Source of the DNA: Podospora pseudoanserina
Taxonomy: Eukaryota > Ascomycota > Sordariomycetes > Sordariales > Podosporaceae
NCBI RefSeq assembly: GCF_035222485.1
Contig: NC_085920.1
Coordinates: 5,146,001 to 5,210,000 of the forward strand
DNA length: 64,000 bases
Direction: 5' to 3'
Every line of letters begins with the position of its first letter. Within the stretch, counting starts at the first letter, position 1. The notes beneath the pieces were generated by a model that had not been told where the DNA came from, did not search any database, and saw only the letters and a program-made list of their open reading frames with translations. The position numbers were made by a program, and so were the translations under genes. Positions 53,139 through 62,840 of the stretch are shown piece by piece.

Positions 53139-55058
53139 TCAAGGCAACAATCTCTTGGGGGTGCGTGGGTAGTAGGCGGCAAGGTGAACACTGGGAAGGT
53201 TGAGATACCACGCAACAACACGATCAAGACCAACTACAGCCGACACGTTAGCAGCCATACCAACAAACATGCTTACCGCCAAAGCAAGCGTAACCGGAGT
53301 CAGGAAACTTACTGCCTCCACCAGCGTGGGGTGGCGCTCCGACTTGACGGAACAGGTCAACGTATTCGCGAATGCCCGGGCTCTTAGGGTCGACACCCTT
53401 CGTGCGAAGGCGAGCTTCAAGCTCCACAGGATCGTGGATACGCTGACCACCGGACAGAATCTCTTGCCCTCTCATGAACATATCGTAAGCCAATGTGACC
53501 TTGGGATTAGTGGGATCCTCCTTAGCGTAGAAGGGGCGGGCATCAGATGGGAACTTGTCCAACACATAGAAGTCGGTGTTGTACTTCTTCTTGATGAGAG
53601 CACCCAGAGCCTTCTCTTGGGGTGTGCTCATATCCTCGAAGTCGCTGACATTTCTGAATTCCTCTGGGCCTTCTTCTCTCAAGAGCTTTTGGCCCTCAGC
53701 AAAAGTCAAGCGGACCTCCTTGCCCTCCTCGGGTAAGAGAAACTCCTCCGAGGGATATACCGACCGTACGAGAGCGATCTCATCTGCGCAAGTCTTCTTG
53801 ATGGTGCGGAAGATGTGAAGGAGTACACCCTCAAGCATGTGCAAAGCTTCCTGGTAATCAGTCACCTCCATTTCCAAATCGAGACCTGTGAACTCGGTCA
53901 TGTGTCTGGGTGTGTTGCTGTTCTCGGCTCTGAACACGGGCCCAACACAGAAGACACGCTTTCTTCCCGCAAGAACTTCGATCTGCTTGTAAAACTGTGG
54001 TGACTGGGCAAGGAAAGCCTCTTTCTCGAAATAAGGCAGGCAGAACACATTGGCACCACCTTCGGAGGCGGCAGCAATGAGGCAGGGAGGCTCAAACTCC
54101 TTGAAACCGTGCTCGCGCAGGTAAGAACGGAACAGGTGCTTCACCTCAACGCGGATGTCAGCAATGGCCTGCTGGACATAAGAGCGCTTGTGCATGACAA
54201 TGTTGTCCAAATGCGTAAGCATCGAGGCGGCCGGAGGACCGGAGACCTCGCCAGAAATGCTCAGCTTCTCAACACCCTCCACAGGCGCTTCCGCGGGGGC
54301 CTCTTCATCGCTGAAGTTTGTGACAGCCTTGTTGGCTGTCGAGAGGGTCATGCCCAACATGGCGGGAGCAGAGGAAATGACAAAAAGCTTGGTCAAGTGG
54401 AGCTCGTACTTGGAGACACGGCAGCTCTTGACGGGCTCAAGAGGCTTCTCGACTGTGGCTTCAACAACCACGAAGGACTCAGGGTTAACTGATCCGATAA
54501 ACTTGACCATTTGACGGCTCACTGAACCATCAGCGTTCGCCGCAACCACGCCCTGGATCGCCCAGTTGCCGGTTTCTCTCAGCTCAACAAAGGCCTGTGG
54601 TCTCGTCAGTATATCGTAATATCAAGAAAATAGAGAAACAAACCATCTTGGCGCCTTGCATTCTCGCATTCTGGAGAAATGCTCTAAGTTTGACCTTCTT
54701 GCCGAGATGCTCATCGTTGAGCGTTTTAAGACTGATCTCGGTGGCATCCTCGGACAGCTTGGTCTCATGAGTCTCTTGGCCATAATTGCCCGTGGCATGG
54801 TCCTCAGCAGCAGCAGCGTTGGCCTGAGCAGTAGCAGCAGCTCTCTCAGCGGCCCGCTTGGCTTTCTCGGCCTCTATACAACAGTGTTAGGTTAAGATAT
54901 CTTTGTATATATGGAGAGTTGATCGGTGTGTGATAATCCATACCTTTCTTAGCCTTGGCCTCAGCCTTCTTCAGGGCCTTCTTGGAGGGGCCAGCATCCT
55001 CACCAGCAACCTCTGGGGTCTCAGCAGGAGGGGCGGGATTTGGCGTGGGTTCGGCCAT
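53139..55058 (-). CDS. cytosolic aspartyl-tRNA synthetase, 4 exons
   Basis: Complement of join(53139..53233, 53313..54594, 54644..54873, 54944..55058), predicted 573 aa. A Lys/Ala-rich helical N-terminal extension (20-70) precedes the OB-fold anticodon domain ([19 protein letters not shown] onward) and the class II catalytic core. Motif 1 lies around [24 protein letters not shown] and [10 protein letters not shown] follow, motif 2 is [20 protein letters not shown], and [16 protein letters not shown] is motif 3. It attaches Asp to tRNA-Asp in the cytosol. Introns are 79, 49 and 70 nt, all in phase; the last one splits motif 3. Motif 3 reads [12 protein letters not shown] and the end PRTPKRLLP, where the usual text is GLERV and PRDPKRL. 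It shares a 424-bp divergent promoter with the Gemin2-like gene. Confidence 0.92.
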
Positions 55059-55482
55059 TGTGAATAGTTGTCCAAAATCTACGAGATGGAGCTGAAGAGG
55101 TGATGGTTGCGTGAGGAATTGGGGTCTAAGTAACGAGATCAACGGCCTGCTTATAAGGGTGCAATGGCCGGGTGATTATGACTCGAAATTTGGCCGAACA
55201 CCTGAGATGACTTTGACCGAGCGGCAAGCAGGTACAGGAAGGCGCCCTGGCTGTCTGGAGTTCCTTGGTGGGGTGATGAGGGGCAGTTGCATCCCCAGAA
55301 TTTGTTATCTTATCTCGAACATCATATATAACCCCAACCCTGAGCTGATTGCCACTTTGAATGGCACGGGAAAGTCTTGAGGACGGATGCACGAAATTAC
55401 GTCGCGTCCCAGCGTGGCCAACGGCGTCCTCAGCCGAATTATTCTTCAGCACATCGTGCAGAGTTAGCCTTTATACTTCACT
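55059..55482. promoter_or_regulatory. divergent promoter, AspRS / Gemin2-like gene
   Basis: A 424-bp region between two start codons. It contains ATGACTCG (55178-55185), close to the GCN4/CPC1 site ATGACTCAT that controls many amino-acid and aminoacyl-tRNA synthetase genes in fungi. Sharing a promoter could co-regulate translation and snRNP assembly, but that is inference. Confidence 0.4.
55178..55185 (+). promoter_or_regulatory. possible CPC1/GCN4 site
   Basis: ATGACTCG matches seven of the first eight bases of the consensus ATGACTCAT, about 120 bp upstream of the AspRS ATG. Single imperfect copy. Confidence 0.25.
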
Positions 55483-57070
55483 ATGGCTTCAAAACGCGAT
55501 CACAGCGCCCTCTCGGCCAGTGACTACGATGATGCGCCGCCCTCCTCTTCTAACAAACGTCGTCGCGGGCAGCCTGCTGCTAAGACCAAGCAGGTCGAAG
55601 TGAAAACTGACCCGACATACGGCCAGAGAACCGCTTTCCCGGGCCTAGATGACGATGGCAACGGCCAATTCAGCGACGAAGATCTTGAAACTGAGGAATG
55701 CGGCGACGCGCTCGCCTATTTGAAATCTGTTCGGTAAGCCTCCCTTGATACTTCTTCTCTCTACCATCACCACAATTCAGCCATCGCTAAACAACCCACT
55801 ATCACCTCAGCCACGTCAAACTGATATCGATGACCACATATGAAATGGTAAGCTAATGGGTAAGTAATCTCACAGACAAGAAGCCAGCCACGTCCCACAC
55901 ATTCTCGTCGCGCCGAAAGCAGGGCCCCAGCTCCCTCCCCATTTGCTATCTACAACAGCAAACAGTCACGATGCAGTCGACCGCAGTCTCTACGATGACG
56001 GCGTAGGCGATTCCCGAGGTTACTACCAAGACGGTGCCTACACCGCAGCCCCTGACCAATCACCTACCTCCAGCCAGCAAGAAGCCGGATTGCTGGCCTC
56101 AGCCGATGCTGAAGCCGAAAACAAGCGCGCCCTCAGCGAATCCTATTACGCCTCCCTTACCGAACAGTTTATCTCTCTTCGGGCCCTCCTTCACCAGGAA
56201 CCACCCCAAGAACTTGTTGATGCCCTCGACAAAGACCATGGTATAGAAGTCGGCGCGTTTGGCCCAAAGTCTTGGACTTTCCGGGTGTGGACCAAACGAA
56301 TCAGATACACAGACCCGTTCCCGGTTCAAATCGCAGCCTTGGACAGGCAGAGCGTTCTCAAGATTCTTCGTATAATTCTCGGTGGCAAGTTCATCCGCCG
56401 TGGTTATGAGCTGCGGGAAAGGACTAGTCGCTGGATTTGGGCTTTGCTTGCTCGTTTGCCTGACCGGGGTGTGCTTGACCACACCGAAGTTGGATGGGTG
56501 AGGGATCTAGGAAAAAGAGCTGTGCTCATGATGGTTAGTATCGCTCATATGGCTGCGTTGAGAGAAGAAGTGGACGAGGGCTTAGAGGGCGAGGAGTATG
56601 GCGACGAAGAGGACGAGGAGGAAGAAGAGTACCCCGTGGACGAGGACATGGAATCGGAAAGTCATGAGGACATTTTTGTTGTCACCATACAGGACGACAA
56701 AGGAACCCTCGAGGTACCGCCAGCTAACCTTGTCGAGTCTGCTGAGGAGGCGGAAGATGGCGAAATGGACATGGACCTCGACGAAGGGGAGATCTCAGAT
56801 GAAGACAACAACAAGGATATCGGTGCTGACATTGCGGCAGCCAAGGCGCGCATGCTTGCCCAGCTTGAAGATATCCCAAAGTACGAGCAGGGCGTTCCCG
56901 CTGTTCAAGTGGAGAAGGTCTATGCTGACCAAGCGGATGAGCCGGTTTTTGAAGAGACGAGAGCCAGAATCAACATGCGGGCGACTTTGAATATGATTTT
57001 GACCGTAGCGGGTGAGCTTTATGGGCAAAGGGATTTGCTGGAGTTTCGGGACCCTTTCCCTTCTCTGTAG
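55483..57070 (+). CDS. Gemin2/Brr1-like snRNP assembly factor, 2 exons
   Basis: join(55483..55733, 55876..57070), predicted 481 aa. The N-terminus has a nuclear-type basic motif NKRRRG. The family signature DALAYLKSVRQEASHVPHI spans the intron. The SIP1/Gemin2 helical domain follows: FRVWTKRIRYTDPFPVQIAAL, LKILRIILGGKFIRRGYELRE, RTSRWIWALLARLPD and GWVRDLGKRAVLMMVS; it resumes after a long acidic insert with RINMRATLNMILTVAGELYGQRDLLEF. Gemin2 proteins hold the Sm core during spliceosomal snRNP assembly with SMN. The acidic insert (about residues 260-400) is unusually long. The 142-nt intron (55734-55875, GTAAGC, CACAG) is in phase and longer than its neighbours. Confidence 0.82.
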
Positions 57071-57524
57071 TTTTGCTAAGAAGGCATGATTTGTGAAGGG
57101 CGGGGTGCCCTGTATGTATGTTACTCAAACCCATTCATTGTTCTCATAGTAAGCAAGCCTACTGTTTATATAAATAATCAATCTTTAATAGTTACATGTC
57201 CGATGAGAAGCGGACAGGTCAAAACTACAAGCTGCCAGGAAGACTGCATAGAAGCAGTTGACTATTCTGGTGAATCTCTCTCTCCAGATATAATGCAGGA
57301 AACAATAAACAGCCGCTATGTAAGGAAAGACTTGGTATACGCATCCATGAATGTACCCCCTTTTAAATTCCGTCAAGAACGCCATGCCCGTAAATGCAAA
57401 TCGATCGCAATGTCTACCCTTCCCATGTTTTCTTCCCCCCCCCCCCGAAATGTCTCAGCCGTTTCCATCTTCCCACTAACAATTACTCCCCCCTCGTCAC
57501 ACAAGCAAACGCAACCTCCCTAGT
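57071..57524. other. convergent 3' intergenic region
   Basis: Between the stops of the Gemin2-like and RNR-inhibitor genes. It contains a run of 12 C (57435-57446). Confidence 0.5.
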
Positions 57525-58274
57525 CTACTCATCACCCATCCCCTCCAAGAAGCTCGCCTCCTCAAAATCATTGCCGTCCACCAGCACCCGAACAGTATTC
57601 TCCTGCCCAGCGGCAGCAGCAACAGTACCCTCCCTACCCTTCTTTCCCCTCGGCACAGCCCACCTCCTATTTTCAAACCCCGCCGGCCCAAAACTCCTAG
57701 GGCTGACATCCACATCCTCCCACGAGAGCACCATCCCCTCCTCCTGCTCCTCGTCTTCCTCCCCAACAAAGAACCTCTTCTTCGCATTGAGGTTCACCCT
57801 CTCCGTCGCCTCCACCGCAGAGGTAGCACTCCCATTGCTGTAAACCGACTCCTGCGATCCCGCCATCTCACAATCGTCCGCTCCAGCACCGTTAGATGGC
57901 TGGATCCCGAGCCCACCGACTTTGTGGATGCCGCTAAAAGGGAGGAGCTCCCTCATTCCACCACCACCAGCAGTGCTGACAGGAACTGTAGGGGTTGGGG
58001 TGATGGGAGCGGCGTTGTCTTCCCAGAGCTTGAAGGCAGAGTACTGCGCACCGGTCTTGTAGCCTTCCTGGACTGACTTGCGAACACGCATCCCGACGTT
58101 GAGGAGGTTGGTTTGCACTGGGGCAGGGAGGATGGGACCGTTGAGGGGCGTTTTGGTCGATTGGGTGGCGGTGGGGGAATTGGAGGAAGAGGGGGAGAAG
58201 AAGGAGGTTATTTGACGTTGGTCAGGGTCGCTGGCGGCGCCGGCAAAGGGGCGCTTGGTTCGAGGGGCGGACAT
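57525..58274 (-). CDS. ribonucleotide reductase inhibitor (Spd1/Dif1-type) with PIP box
   Basis: Single exon, predicted 249 aa, ATG at 58274. Residues 19-26 (QRQITSFF) match the PCNA-interacting PIP box QxxIxxFF. Residues 62-74 (GMRVRKSVQEGYK) match the R1-binding Hug-type motif of the RNR_inhib family, and the C-terminus (NDFEEASFLEGM) is acidic with aromatic residues as in RNR-binding tails. Such small, mostly disordered proteins restrain RNR activity or localisation outside S phase and after DNA damage are degraded, in fission yeast through PCNA and CRL4-Cdt2. The PIP box has Thr in the degron position but not the following Asp, nor a basic residue at +4, so a full PIP degron is uncertain. 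An MCB site lies upstream. Confidence 0.8.
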   Translation of the reverse strand: MSAPRTKRPFAGAASDPDQRQITSFFSPSSSNSPTATQSTKTPLNGPILPAPVQTNLLNVGMRVRKSVQEGYKTGAQYSAFKLWEDNAAPITPTPTVPVSTAGGGGMRELLPFSGIHKVGGLGIQPSNGAGADDCEMAGSQESVYSNGSATSAVEATERVNLNAKKRFFVGEEDEEQEEGMVLSWEDVDVSPRSFGPAGFENRRWAVPRGKKGREGTVAAAAGQENTVRVLVDGNDFEEASFLEGMGDE

Positions 58275-59785
58275 TTTGTGTAGCTTAGGGCCCCGGGGGG
58301 AAGGAAAGTTATGCGCTTTGATTGTTTTTCGAAGAGAGATGGTGTGGTTTGGTGGGTGGTTGGTTGCAATTGTCAATGCTCTTTCGAGGTTAAAGTGGGA
58401 GCGAGGAGAGCTTGGAGTGCGCAAGGAGGATTGATCGGTTGTCGTGGTGATGATGACGAAAATGGAGAGAGGGGGAGGCTGGGCTGCTTGCTCATATGCT
58501 CGGTGGCGGCCCCAGGGTCCTGCAAATTTACCCAAGCAGGATTGGCGTGGGGTCCGGGGTAGTGGGTGGACTGCTGCAGAGAGTGGGCAGTCGCGCGCCC
58601 GTGTTTCGACGCGTAAATTGAATTTGGGGCACCAAGATTGGCTGCTTCAGTTTGCTTGGCGGTTTGGATTGTGCATGAAGGCTGCTTATCAAGGCCACCC
58701 CTTCCGTATGCCTTCAACTTGATCGAGCAGCTGGATGTAAACGAAAAGATTGGCAGGTAGAAAATTTGACAGGCACAGCCGGGCTTTTATTTAGATTCGA
58801 TCAAACCGTCCCGCCTTTTTCTTTGTCAGAGGCCCGGCTCTACGAGTAAAAACCACCACAATTCGTTGCTGGACAGGACCATATATCTTTGTTGGACCGT
58901 TGGCAGCCACAGGCAGTCATGCGGGACATGCAGCCGCTAAGCAATCAGCCTTGCTCTCCCATGTAGAGATAGCTCTTGAAACATCTCCGTTGGCCTACAG
59001 TTACAGCAAGAGTTGCAAGAGCTTGTTGAAGCGATGGCCTCAAATTGGCCTGTGTCACCGATGAAACATATCCAAATACACATTTCAGGCGGCCATTAGG
59101 AACACCACATACGCCTACCCAGTAACGTTATTGCTAGAGTTGGTCACCACTTCACTACCAGGCGTACGAGGTTCATGATCATAAAACATAACCTTTGCTT
59201 CTCTTCATAATAGCAAAGCCGGACGTCGACTATCAACCGCAAACATGAAAACAGGCTAGCCAGAGTCAAATGCAGACACAGCACCTAAATCACTGAGGGG
59301 ACTCGAAAATGCATGATGGAGCCTCTCCTGAATTCATAACAAAGCACAAAGATTCCTCCTCTACCTTGTCTACTGAACCAAGACTTTTGGCGATCCTCGA
59401 TCTCGCATTCAGCGGCGACTGCCAACCACATCCCACCCGCAAAGGTAGATATTGGTCCCAAGCACGTGTAAAAACTGGCTTTGCGCTGATTGATCCCTCC
59501 CACGCAGTATAAACCTGCCCGTTACAGCAAAGACAACACGACGTCAGGAAAACGCAGCACACCGCAGGATGAAAGTCGAAGAAGGCGACCAAGACAAAAG
59601 TTTTCCAGACCCCCTAACGCCTTCCATGGTGCTGCGCGTGGTAGTTGGTGGATGTCCGCAAATGATTTTGATTGACGATCAAGAGTAATGTCTAGACGCC
59701 CCGACTGGAAGTAGCCGCAGATACCGAGATGATCCCATTTACCATGCCATTATGCCGAGAAAAAGAAAACAGCTAACGAAGCCAT
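58275..59785. other. intergenic, RNR inhibitor promoter and eS27 3' flank
   Basis: About 1.5 kb without a supported gene; only the MCB motif is notable. Confidence 0.45.
58609..58614. promoter_or_regulatory. MluI cell-cycle box upstream of RNR inhibitor
   Basis: ACGCGT, the MBF site of G1/S genes in yeasts, 335 bp upstream of the RNR inhibitor ATG. Single copy; palindromic, so strand cannot be given. Confidence 0.35.
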
Positions 59786-60393
59786 CTACTTTCTGCGGAA
59801 AGAACAGCCCTCGGTGAGTCTGGCCTTACCACCGGTAGGCTGGCAGAGGACGGTCGTGCAGCCCTGGCAGATGACGACGGTCTGGGCGTGGGAGAAGACG
59901 GTGGTGATGGTGAAGCATCCGGGGCACTTGACGTCCATGAAAAAGGAGCGGGGGGCGGGCACAAGGGTCTGAACGCAGTGTTAGTATCAGCAGCGACGCG
60001 ACCGAGCAGAACCTCTTGTCGGCAGCGTTGACAGAGATCCTAATCATAGTTTTGGGATGGACCACATACCTTGAGCTTGTGCTTGCGGGCCTCAGCAGCC
60101 GGGCTGGGGTTGATGAGATCAACGGCGAGAACCTTGAGAATCCATCCGTCAGCACCACATCATCGATAAGAATCCGTTATCCAGTGTTCTGCCCGTCCAT
60201 GGTCCCATGGGCAATCGCGATGCCATGATGTGGTGTCGCCCTCCTCCAAAAGATTTCCAGATGTCGATTCCATATCCAAATTTCTCCTCCTCCTTGGCGT
60301 TATCGGCGGTGCAAAACCTTCGTCGTTCGGATGCGGGACCATGGTGGACGGGCAGAACCGAGCTCAATCGGGAAAATGGCTAGGTCTTACCAT
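59786..60393 (-). CDS. RPS27: 40S ribosomal protein eS27, 3 exons
   Basis: Complement of join(59786..59968, 60070..60132, 60391..60393), predicted 82 aa, the same length as yeast S27. The sequence runs [12 protein letters not shown] ... KHKLKTLV ... [19 protein letters not shown] ... [14 protein letters not shown] ... GCSFRRK, with the C4 zinc finger Cys37, Cys40, Cys56 and Cys59. It sits near the mRNA exit of the small subunit. Exon 1 contributes only the ATG codon, directly followed by GTAAGA. Intron 1 is long for this window (258 nt) and contains interleaved inverted repeats; intron 2 is 101 nt with a perfect TACTAAC branch point. The start codon being split from the rest makes correct splicing essential. 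Divergent from the phosducin-like gene. Confidence 0.93.
60153..60358 (-). repeat. interleaved inverted repeats in eS27 intron 1
   Basis: Arms A (60153-60163) and A' (60225-60235) pair over 11 bp (CACCACATCAT). Arms B (60186-60206) and B' (60335-60358) pair over 14 plus 7 bp with a 3-nt bulge (shared GTTCTGCCCGTCCA and TGGTCCC). B lies between A and A', so the two stems form a pseudoknot-like or mutually exclusive arrangement in the pre-mRNA. Confidence 0.6.
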
Positions 60394-60943
60394 CTTGACT
60401 GATTTTTGAGAGTATTACTCTTGATGAATCGGACAACGAGCCTTGGGTGGTGATGAGATCTGGGGTGGTTTGGCGGCAGAATCTACGCTCGTTGTTGGCG
60501 GTTGCGGAGGGGATTTTCGAAGGCCCAGCTACTCGAGAGACCAAAGGCAAAATTTGGGTGCGTGAGCGGCAAATCGCAAAATTGGCCTTGGAGTTAGGGC
60601 TCGATCCGTGAGCCAATGAAATGCGCCGTACAGTGCGAGTGGGGCCTGCCTCCAACTCGGCAGAGAGCAAGAGGTCCATGGTGGGGTCCAGGCTACAAAG
60701 GCGGGGCGGGTCGTCACTTTGGGTACGTACTCGCTGGAGCTTACCTTGACAATAGGGGCGATGAATGAATGCTCCTTGTGAAGCATCAAGGCAGCAACAA
60801 TACTGTACTGGCGACATTGGGTGACGACAACGGGATACAGGGCTGAATTTAGAAGCAACATTGACCGTAATCTATCTACAATTCAACAGAAAACCATTCA
60901 CTAGAAGCACAGCACGAGAGCAACCTCAAACACATCCCTCAAG
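60394..60943. promoter_or_regulatory. divergent promoter, eS27 / PLP2
   Basis: A 550-bp region between two start codons. No ribosomal-protein promoter element could be named with confidence. Confidence 0.4.
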
Positions 60944-61770
60944 ATGGCAGCTCCAATGGACCAGCGCATCGCCGTTCCCATCGACGACCCCAACGCCGAC
61001 ACAGAATGGTCAGTAATACCTCTTCATCCTCACCCTACAATCAACTAACCCCTATAAGGAATGAAATCCTCCGCAAACACAAAATCATCCCCGAAAAGCC
61101 ACCCTCCCCCACCCCCATGATCCAAGAAGCCATCCTCGAAGCCCGCCGCCTCGCCCACGAAAACCGCCTCGAAGGCAAAGACCTCTCGGACCTCGATTCT
61201 CTCGAAGACGAAGAAGACGAAGATTTCCTTGAATCCTACCGCCAGAAACGCCTCCAGGAGCTATCGGCCCTCTCCAAAAAGTCCATCCACGGCTCTGTCT
61301 ACCCCCTATCCAAGCCAGACTACCAACGCGACGTAACCGAAGCCTCCAACAACGGCCCCGTCTTCGTCCACCTCGCCTCCTCCCTCTCCACCAACGTCGA
61401 GTCCCGCGTTCTGGGCCAACTGTGGCGTCAGGCAGCAGAGGAATACGGTGACATCAAGTTCTGCGAGATGCCCGCTAACCGAGCGATCGAGGGGTACCCC
61501 GAGAAGAACTGCCCTACCATCTTGGTTTACAAAAACGGGGATATTGTCAAGCAGATTGTCACGCTTATGACGGTGGGTGGGCCAAGGATGAGCATGCTCG
61601 AGTTGGATAACCTATTGGTTGAAGTGGGGGCAGTGAAGGAGAATGACATGCGGGTGTTAAAGCGGAGGAGGGAGGCGGAAGATGCCGAGGAGGAGAGGAT
61701 TGTCAACAAGGGGATCAAGAGCAGTTCTGATAGGAGGAAACAGGACGATGATGACGATGATTGGGACTGA
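60944..61770 (+). CDS. phosducin-like protein 2 (PLP2-type), 2 exons
   Basis: join(60944..61008, 61059..61770), predicted 258 aa. The N-terminus (DTEWNEILRKHKIIPEKPPS) is the family signature and spans the 50-nt intron (GTCAGT, branch CAACTAACCCC, ATAAG). A helical, acidic segment (LDSLEDEEDEDFLESYRQKR) leads to the thioredoxin-like domain (KPDYQRDVTEAS, then FVHLASSLSTNVESRVLGQL, IKFCEMPANRAIEGYPEKN and CPTILVYKNGDIVKQIVTL). The C-terminal tail is acidic. PLP2-type proteins are essential co-chaperones that modulate CCT/TRiC folding of actin, tubulin and cell-cycle proteins. The thioredoxin active-site CxxC is absent, as usual for this family. Confidence 0.92.
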
Positions 61771-62840
61771 GCAAAGGAACGCCACATGGACCAGATGTGG
61801 TACTACGGCGGCATAATGTTGCCGGGTGAGTCATTCGGTGAGGGCAAGCAACACACGTATCGCATTTCGGCAAGCCGAAAAGGGGAACGGTGTGACTGGC
61901 ATGTTCGTGTTCTCGTGGTGGCAATACATTGCTGATCAAGCTTTGCCTGGTAGAAACCGTGAAAGCTTAGAGCTTGTTGTCCACGTGTTCATCTGCCTGT
62001 CTAGGCCGGAGCAGCTCATGAGGTTGTATCTGTTTTTTTGCCATCCGGCTTGTTTCGGCGAAGCGCGGTTGCCGGTGGAACAACATGGTAGAGAAAGGCG
62101 GCCGGAAGTGCAAAAGCAACCGGCGATCGCCAATGTATACCAAAGTAATAATTCAAGCTGTATGATAGCCATAACTCAAACATTGGCGCCAGTGGGAGTG
62201 GAGTGTGAAAGAGCCGGTGGCTGGTGAACGACTACTCCAACATGGTGGCGAATATCGTCATGTCGAAAGTTACTCCATACGCCGGCCCTCAATGACATCA
62301 AGTCTTTACATCAAAATAGTCACATGTGAAAGCTCACCAGGGGTAATCATGTTTGAAACTCGTTCAATGGCGTATACACCGTGTACACCTCAACAAGACT
62401 GAAGCAAACCCCTAACTTGACGCAACGCTCTGTTCAATTTCGACGCTGCCAGCCTGGCTGTCAAAGCGCAGACCATAGACACACAATTCCACAAATGGTA
62501 TGCGCAGCAAAGACCCCCCTCTCCTCCAATATTACTTCCAGCAAAGAATAAAAGTATTATATTAACCCTTTGGCCCATCCCTAAAACCCAAGAGAAGAAC
62601 AGCAAACCCCCCTTCGCTCACTCCTTAGACGCGCTTCAAGTCGGGGGATAATCTCATATAATGATGGTATGAATGAACTTCCCCTCTCTCTCCCTGCCTG
62701 CCTGGAACGCCATAGGTATCATTTGCGCCTTCACTACCCACCCCTATCCTCCCCCACCCTACAACTCCAGATTTGACAAACAGTGGAAACAAGCAAGCAA
62801 CGCAACACGGATTGAAAGATGGACGCAACGGCGGTGTTAT
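61771..62840. other. convergent 3' intergenic region
   Basis: About 1.07 kb between the stops of PLP2 and the Raptor gene. No further feature seen; a 133-codon plus frame at 61826 is not coding-like. Confidence 0.45.

Noticed and set aside
60149-60367. Minus-strand frame of 72 codons inside the eS27 first intron
   Set aside because: It is produced by the inverted-repeat arms and has no coding character; the intron borders are well supported.
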